The notes under the pieces: model-generated
Databases searched by the model: none
What the model was told of the DNA's origin: nothing
What the model saw: the letters and a program-made list of their open reading frames with translations, nothing else
Shown: one piece after another, positions 15,414 through 17,973 of the stretch
How positions within the stretch are numbered: position 1 is the first letter of the stretch
How the letters are laid out: each line of letters begins with the position of its first letter
Assembly (NCBI GenBank): GCA_003559065.1
Contig: PWMZ01000059.1
Span: 1-17,973 of the forward strand
DNA: 17,973 nt
DNA from: Candidatus Nealsoniibacteriota bacterium
GTDB taxonomy: Bacteria; Patescibacteriota; Minisyncoccia; Minisyncoccales; GWA2-38-27
Direction of reading: 5' to 3'
Made by a program: the position numbers and the translations under genes

Positions 15414-15722
15414 ATGTTGTTGATGGACATTGAAGTGCATGGGTATGACGAGGCTCAATTCTATCTCGTTAAAGAAGATATTGTAGGGGCATTGAAAGGA
15501 TGTCCTTACTTAAAAGACGTTATTCTTATAATGGGTTCTCTTATTTCGGAAAGCCTTGTCCAGGAAGGAAGAGAACTTCCTTTTTTGAGAGTTGTCCATG
15601 ACAATAATCAACACGTGGACGACCTTATTAGAAGACTCAGGGCCCTGGATGAGGACGTGGAGGACCCTGTCAGAGGAAAATTTTATCCAAGAAATGAGGA
15701 GCTCGATCTTCTCATTCCTTAA
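15414..15722 (+). CDS. Orphan 102-aa protein of unknown function
   Basis: I do not recognise this family. The acidic protein starts MLLMDIEVHGYDEAQFYLVK and ends EDPVRGKFYPRNEELDLLIP. An alternating beta/alpha pattern is suggested: a strand (LLMDIEVHGY), a helix (EAQFYLVKEDIVGAL), a strand (DVILIMGSLIS), then LPFLRVVHDNNQHVDDLIRRLRALDEDVE, a strand followed by an amphipathic helix. No signal peptide or membrane segment is seen. The ATG at 15414 is set by the Shine-Dalgarno GGAGGAG (15401-15407) with a 6-base gap; an in-frame TTG at 15399 overlaps that site and is rejected. The gene is a stand-alone unit with a perfect promoter and a GC-rich terminator. Codons such as GAG, GAC, GTG, CTC and CTT are frequent, unlike the TTA/GAA/AAA-rich neighbours, which may mean transfer or strong selection. 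Confidence 0.82.
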   Translation: MLLMDIEVHGYDEAQFYLVKEDIVGALKGCPYLKDVILIMGSLISESLVQEGRELPFLRVVHDNNQHVDDLIRRLRALDEDVEDPVRGKFYPRNEELDLLIP

Positions 15723-15729
15723 AACATTT

Positions 15730-15761
15730 GCCCCAAAGGAACCAACCGGCGGGGCTTTTTT
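15730..15761 (+). terminator. Rho-independent terminator of the orphan 102-aa gene
   Basis: GCCCC (15730-15734) pairs with GGGGC (15751-15755) and is followed by six T residues (15756-15761). It begins 7 bases after the stop codon. The 16-base loop may fold further (GG against CC). The T tract also lies where the -35 region of the next promoter would be. Confidence 0.82.
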
Positions 15762-15774
15762 ATTAAATAGCTTT

Positions 15775-15783
15775 TGTTATAAT
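15775..15783 (+). promoter_or_regulatory. Extended -10 promoter of the Nudix-amidohydrolase operon
   Basis: TGT followed by TATAAT (15778-15783) forms an extended -10 box ending 9 bases before the ATG at 15793, so the leader is only about 2-3 bases. No good -35 is visible; the matching position falls in the T tract of the preceding terminator. Confidence 0.62.
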
Positions 15784-15792
15784 AAAAACAAT

Positions 15793-16179
15793 ATGTTAAA
15801 TTCTGTTAGTGCTATTATAGTTCGCAAAAAAGATAATAAGGTTTTTATAGGCAAAAGAAGTTCTGATAAAAAGTTTTCTCCCTTGAAATGGGAAACTATT
15901 GGAGGAAGAATGAAAAAAGGAGAGTTGCCGGAACAAGCCTTAAAAAGAGAAATTAAAGAAGAGTTGAGTGTTGGCGTAAAAAGTTTATCATTTTTTAGAG
16001 ATTATTATTTTGACAAAAGAATATTTAAAACTTTTATTGTTGAACTAGAAAAGGAGCCGACTGTTAATAAAAAAGATTTTCAAGGCTGGGGCTGGTTTTC
16101 GTTAGAAGAAATAGAAAAAATGGATTTTTGTATTGATTGCAAAAAACGGATTATTGATTATTTCAAAATTAATTTATGA
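15793..16179 (+). CDS. Nudix hydrolase (MutT-like)
   Basis: The 128-aa protein has a Nudix box at residues 38-60: GRMKKGE, seven residues, then REIKEELSV. The REIKEE glutamates that bind metal are present. The glycine normally found before the last hydrophobic position (REUxEExGU) is serine (S59). Nudix enzymes cleave nucleoside diphosphates linked to another group, such as oxidised dNTPs, NDP-sugars or isopentenyl diphosphate; the opening SAIIVRKKDNKVFIGKRSSDKKFSPLKWETIGG gives no firm substrate. The ATG at 15793 is used because a TATAAT ends 9 bases upstream; the frame is open to 15592 but passes through the upstream gene and its terminator. It overlaps the next gene as ATGA. Confidence 0.9.
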   Translation: MLNSVSAIIVRKKDNKVFIGKRSSDKKFSPLKWETIGGRMKKGELPEQALKREIKEELSVGVKSLSFFRDYYFDKRIFKTFIVELEKEPTVNKKDFQGWGWFSLEEIEKMDFCIDCKKRIIDYFKINL

Positions 16180-16991
16180 TTATAGATTCTCATCTTCATT
16201 TAAATTCTTTCGAAAAAGATTTTTCAAAAGCTGAAAGGAATCTCTTAGAAGAAATGAAAGAAAACGGTATTGATTACGCTATTGTTATTCCCGACAATGA
16301 ACCTAATACTAATTGTGCCGACCTTGAAACGGTTCTGAATTTAGTGGATTCAAAATTATTTATTGTAGGAACCTTAATGGTTGATGAAGTTAAGGATTCT
16401 TTTAATAGGGTCGATCGATTATTTAAAGAAGAAAAAATTAAAGGCTTTAAAATTTTTCCCGGGCACGATCCTGTTTACCCAACGGATAAAAGGTGGTTTC
16501 CAATTTATAATTTATGTCTAAAGTATGACTTGCCCTTAATTATTCATACAGGAATGACTGGTTCTAGAAAAAGAGAATCTGCCAAGTATAATGACCCTAA
16601 ATATATTGTTGAAATTGCCAGAAAATATCCTCATTTGAAAATAATTATTGCTCATTATTTTTGGCCCGAAGTAGATTATTGCTATAAGATTACTAGGGGA
16701 TTTGAAAATATTTATTTTGATACTTCAGCCTTAATGGTTAAAGAAGTGGTTAAGGAAACTGGTTTGGATAATATAAAAAGGGTTTTAAAAAAGACGATTA
16801 AAGACAACCCCGAAAGTGTTTTATTCGGCACTGATTATATAACAGGAAGTTTTAAAAAACATATTGATTTGATTAATTCTTTAGGTATTTTAAATAAAGA
16901 AAAAGTTTTTTGGCAGAACGCCAATAAACTTTTCAAGTTAGGCTTAAAAAAAAGGAATAGACTGGGTCTATTCCTAAAGATGAAATATTAG
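16176..16991 (+). CDS. Amidohydrolase family TIM-barrel metal-dependent hydrolase (COG2159-like)
   Basis: The 271-aa protein starts MIIDSHLHL, giving metal ligands H6 and H8. Further expected ligands are H124 (LIIHTG), H160 (IIIAHYFWPE) and D220 (LFGTDY). This layout fits the amidohydrolase-2 group, whose members include decarboxylases and hydrolases; the substrate cannot be assigned. It resembles TatD at the N-terminus, but the C-terminal half (YFDTSALMV, FWQNANKLFKLGL) is amidohydrolase-like. Its start overlaps the Nudix stop, so the two are co-translated and may act on related small molecules. The last 13 codons run through a hairpin that serves as terminator for the convergent minus-strand small gene, and the stops overlap by 4 bases. 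Confidence 0.87.
   Translation: MIIDSHLHLNSFEKDFSKAERNLLEEMKENGIDYAIVIPDNEPNTNCADLETVLNLVDSKLFIVGTLMVDEVKDSFNRVDRLFKEEKIKGFKIFPGHDPVYPTDKRWFPIYNLCLKYDLPLIIHTGMTGSRKRESAKYNDPKYIVEIARKYPHLKIIIAHYFWPEVDYCYKITRGFENIYFDTSALMVKEVVKETGLDNIKRVLKKTIKDNPESVLFGTDYITGSFKKHIDLINSLGILNKEKVFWQNANKLFKLGLKKRNRLGLFLKMKY
16946..16975 (-). terminator. Rho-independent terminator of the cysteine-rich small gene
   Basis: On the minus strand AGGAATAGAC (16975-16966), a CCA loop and GTCTATTCCT (16962-16953) form a perfect 10-bp stem followed by T residues at 16952-16946. It begins 12 bases after the small gene's TAA. The hairpin lies inside the 3' end of the plus-strand amidohydrolase gene. In the plus direction it has no T tract, so it should work only leftward. 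Confidence 0.88.
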
Positions 16992-17140
16992 AACAGACAG
17001 CAAGGTTTATTGTTATAATCCTTGTTGCCGTTTTTTTGCCTTCTAAGGTGTTTGCAACCTCCTTTTCCGTTTTGTTTTTTACACCACTGTTCTACTTTTT
17101 TAGAGGTTACGTTTTCCTTATACTTTTTACAATACCACAA
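16988..17140 (-). CDS. Small cysteine-rich protein (50 aa), TTG start, unknown function
   Basis: I do not recognise a named family. The minus-strand frame from TTG at 17140 encodes 50 residues that begin MWYCKKYKENVTSKKVEQWC, continue GGCKHLRRQKNGNKDYNN and end KPCCLF. The protein is very basic, with cysteines at 4, 20, 29, 47 and 48 and a histidine at 31; the spacing C4-x15-C20-x8-C29-x-H31 could make a small zinc-binding fold. The start is decided by a strong Shine-Dalgarno AAGGAGG (17154-17148), 7 bases upstream. The unit is complete: an extended -10 promoter, a leader of about 40 bases with a boxA-like element, and a perfect terminator. Coding status is supported by this full set of signals rather than by homology. 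An alternative is a structured RNA. Confidence 0.75.
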   Translation of the reverse strand: MWYCKKYKENVTSKKVEQWCKKQNGKGGCKHLRRQKNGNKDYNNKPCCLF

Positions 17141-17147
17141 ATTGTCA

Positions 17148-17154
17148 CCTCCTT
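17148..17154 (-). promoter_or_regulatory. Strong Shine-Dalgarno setting the TTG start of the small cysteine-rich gene
   Basis: AAGGAGG, extending to AAGGAGGTGA, is nearly full complement to the 16S rRNA 3' end and sits 7 bases before the TTG at 17140. Such a strong site is rare in this window, where most genes show none. Confidence 0.8.
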
Positions 17155-17167
17155 GGTTAGAGAATTA

Positions 17168-17179
17168 TTGTTAAAGAGC
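17168..17179 (-). promoter_or_regulatory. boxA-like antitermination element in the small gene's leader
   Basis: The minus strand reads GCTCTTTAACAA right after the predicted transcription start (about 17180). It equals the core of the E. coli rRNA operon boxA (TGCTCTTTAACA plus the next A), the RNA site bound by NusB-NusE. Whether it works here is inference; a chance match in AT-rich DNA is possible. Confidence 0.45.
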
Positions 17180-17186
17180 TTATTAC

Positions 17187-17215
17187 TTTATATCATTTTT
17201 AAAACTTGTTTTCAA
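17187..17215 (-). promoter_or_regulatory. Promoter of the small cysteine-rich gene
   Basis: On the minus strand TTGAAA (17215-17210), a 17-base spacer and an extended -10 (TGA then TATAAA, 17192-17187) form a strong promoter. Its -35 box overlaps by two bases the -35 of the divergent L,D-transpeptidase promoter. Confidence 0.78.
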
Positions 17216-17234
17216 CTCTTTAATAAGGTAAAAT
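17206..17234 (+). promoter_or_regulatory. Promoter of the L,D-transpeptidase gene, leaderless type
   Basis: TTGTTT (17206-17211), a 17-base spacer and TAAAAT (17229-17234) end 6 bases before the ATG at 17241, so transcription should start at the start codon. Confidence 0.68.
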
Positions 17235-17240
17235 GAACCA

Positions 17241-17973
17241 ATGAAAATTAACTGGATAAAAGTTTTTAGCTTTTTACTTTTTTTAGTTGTTGTTTTACTT
17301 TCAATAACTGTTTTTTTTCTTTTCAAATATATTCAAGAATTTGAACCGGAAGTATATTATAACGTTCCAGCCGAAAGATCTTTTATTTATTCTGAAAAAG
17401 AATTAAAAGAATTTGGGCTACAAGACTATATTGAAGAAAGAGTAGTTTTAGAAAGGAGAAGACTTATTAAAGAAGAAAGGGACTTTATTGATTTGAACCT
17501 AGAGACAATGAATCTTATCTTGTACGAAAAAGGAGAGATTATTGATTCTTTTACTGTCAAAAGTAAGGGGAAGGAAGGGACTTGGTGGCAGACTATTCCA
17601 GGAGTATATTTTGTCGGAGACAAATTGGTTAATCATTTTTCTTCCATTAGTGAGGTTTGGATGCCTTATGCCGTTCAATTTTACGGAAACTTTTTTATTC
17701 ACGGTTGGCCTTATGATGAATTAGGAAGAGAATTGCTTCCGGGGCCTTCTGGTGGCTGTATTAGGTTAAAAAGTGAAGATGCCAAGAAAGTTTTTGATTT
17801 TGCCGAAAGAGGAATGCCAGTTTTAGTTTTTGAACGAAAAGAAAGATTCCCGTTGCCTTCTTTTAAAATGATTAATTATAATCCTTTGCAGGTAGAAGCT
17901 GAATCTTTTTTAGTGGCTGACCTGGAAACTGGAGAAATAATAGCTAGTAAGGAAATGAATTCACAAGTCCAGG
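17241..17973 (+). CDS. Membrane-anchored L,D-transpeptidase (YkuD), probably fused to a second peptidase domain; 3' end outside window
   Basis: The frame is open to the window end (244 codons). Residues 8-28 (VFSFLLFLVVVLLSITVFFLF) form an N-terminal membrane segment, placing the rest outside. A YkuD domain follows, with the catalytic motif H154-G then S170-G-G-C173-I-R-L (FFIHGWPYDELGRELLPGPS, then GGCIRL). L,D-transpeptidases make 3-3 crosslinks in peptidoglycan or attach proteins, using the cysteine as nucleophile. After residue 215 the sequence ESFLVADLETGEIIASKEMN resembles the opening of D-Ala-D-Ala carboxypeptidase or beta-lactamase-like domains, whose SxxK would lie beyond the window. 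The ATG at 17241 is chosen because a promoter places the transcript start there; the ATG at 17233 runs into TGA after three codons. Confidence 0.88.
   Translation, partial: MKINWIKVFSFLLFLVVVLLSITVFFLFKYIQEFEPEVYYNVPAERSFIYSEKELKEFGLQDYIEERVVLERRRLIKEERDFIDLNLETMNLILYEKGEIIDSFTVKSKGKEGTWWQTIPGVYFVGDKLVNHFSSISEVWMPYAVQFYGNFFIHGWPYDELGRELLPGPSGGCIRLKSEDAKKVFDFAERGMPVLVFERKERFPLPSFKMINYNPLQVEAESFLVADLETGEIIASKEMNSQVQ

Noticed and set aside
15592-15792. In-frame upstream extension of the Nudix gene
   Set aside because: It crosses the 102-aa gene in another frame, a terminator and the promoter; the Nudix fold begins at 15793.
16992-17050. CAAGG...CCTTG inverted repeat in the small gene as a regulatory hairpin
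   Set aside because: Only a 5-bp stem with a loop of over 10 bases; expected by chance.
17036-17236. 66-aa plus-strand open frame
   Set aside because: It is antisense to the small cysteine-rich gene and its promoter, starts without any signal and has a hydrophobic low-complexity product.
17426-17724. Three short open frames inside the L,D-transpeptidase gene
   Set aside because: The long open frame from 17241 with a full YkuD motif explains the region.
1-17973. Alternative genetic code (UGA as Gly or Trp), known in some CPR groups
   Set aside because: TGA acts as stop for polX, rpmI, smpB, the M16, permease, tatD and Nudix genes, and no in-frame TGA interrupts any conserved protein.
1-17973. 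CRISPR arrays, insertion sequences, tRNA genes
   Set aside because: No regularly spaced repeats, transposase motifs or cloverleaf sequences other than the tmRNA were seen on either strand.

Overview
The window is an AT-rich, gene-dense bacterial chromosome segment. Small ribosomal operon genes, many ATGA or TAATG gene overlaps, a PolX-PHP polymerase, an unusual IleRS, a one-chain GlyRS and nearly no spacer DNA suggest a small-genome Candidate Phyla Radiation (Patescibacteria, Parcubacteria-like) organism. That assignment is inference from gene content and style. TGA is used as a normal stop throughout, so the genetic code looks standard.

Layout: (1) 1-877, the 3' part of a PolX DNA polymerase gene with its PHP nuclease domain. 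(2) 857-2720 on the minus strand, a compact translation block read smpB - ssrA (tmRNA) - infC - rpmI - rplT, ending at an intrinsic terminator buried in the polX 3' end. (3) 2762-3142, an MNT-type nucleotidyltransferase followed by what looks like the C-terminal stub of its lost HEPN partner. (4) 3185-15356, one long run of plus-strand genes, touching or overlapping inside each of its two segments: ileS, recO, then (from a new promoter) a membrane-anchored surface protein, glyQS, an M16 peptidase, an AI-2E family permease, metG, tatD and a GH13 sugar phosphorylase. (5) 15336-15761, an isolated 102-aa gene of unknown function with a consensus promoter, Shine-Dalgarno and terminator, and base composition unlike its neighbours. 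(6) 15778-16991, a Nudix hydrolase coupled to an amidohydrolase. (7) 16946-17215 on the minus strand, a 50-aa cysteine-rich small gene starting at TTG, with its own promoter, a boxA-like leader element, a strong Shine-Dalgarno and a terminator. (8) 17206-17973, a membrane-anchored L,D-transpeptidase running off the window, probably fused to a second penicillin-binding-type domain.

The most general observation concerns translation starts. Six transcription units (smpB, the MNT gene, ileS, the surface protein, the Nudix gene, the L,D-transpeptidase) have a promoter whose -10 box ends 6 to 9 bases before the start codon, so their mRNAs should be leaderless or nearly so. The two orphan small genes instead have 5' leaders with strong Shine-Dalgarno sequences, suggesting a different origin or mode of control. 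The tmRNA overlaps the smpB stop codon and ends 6 bases before a non-ATG infC start; its tag reads ANNLFGKQPALAYA.
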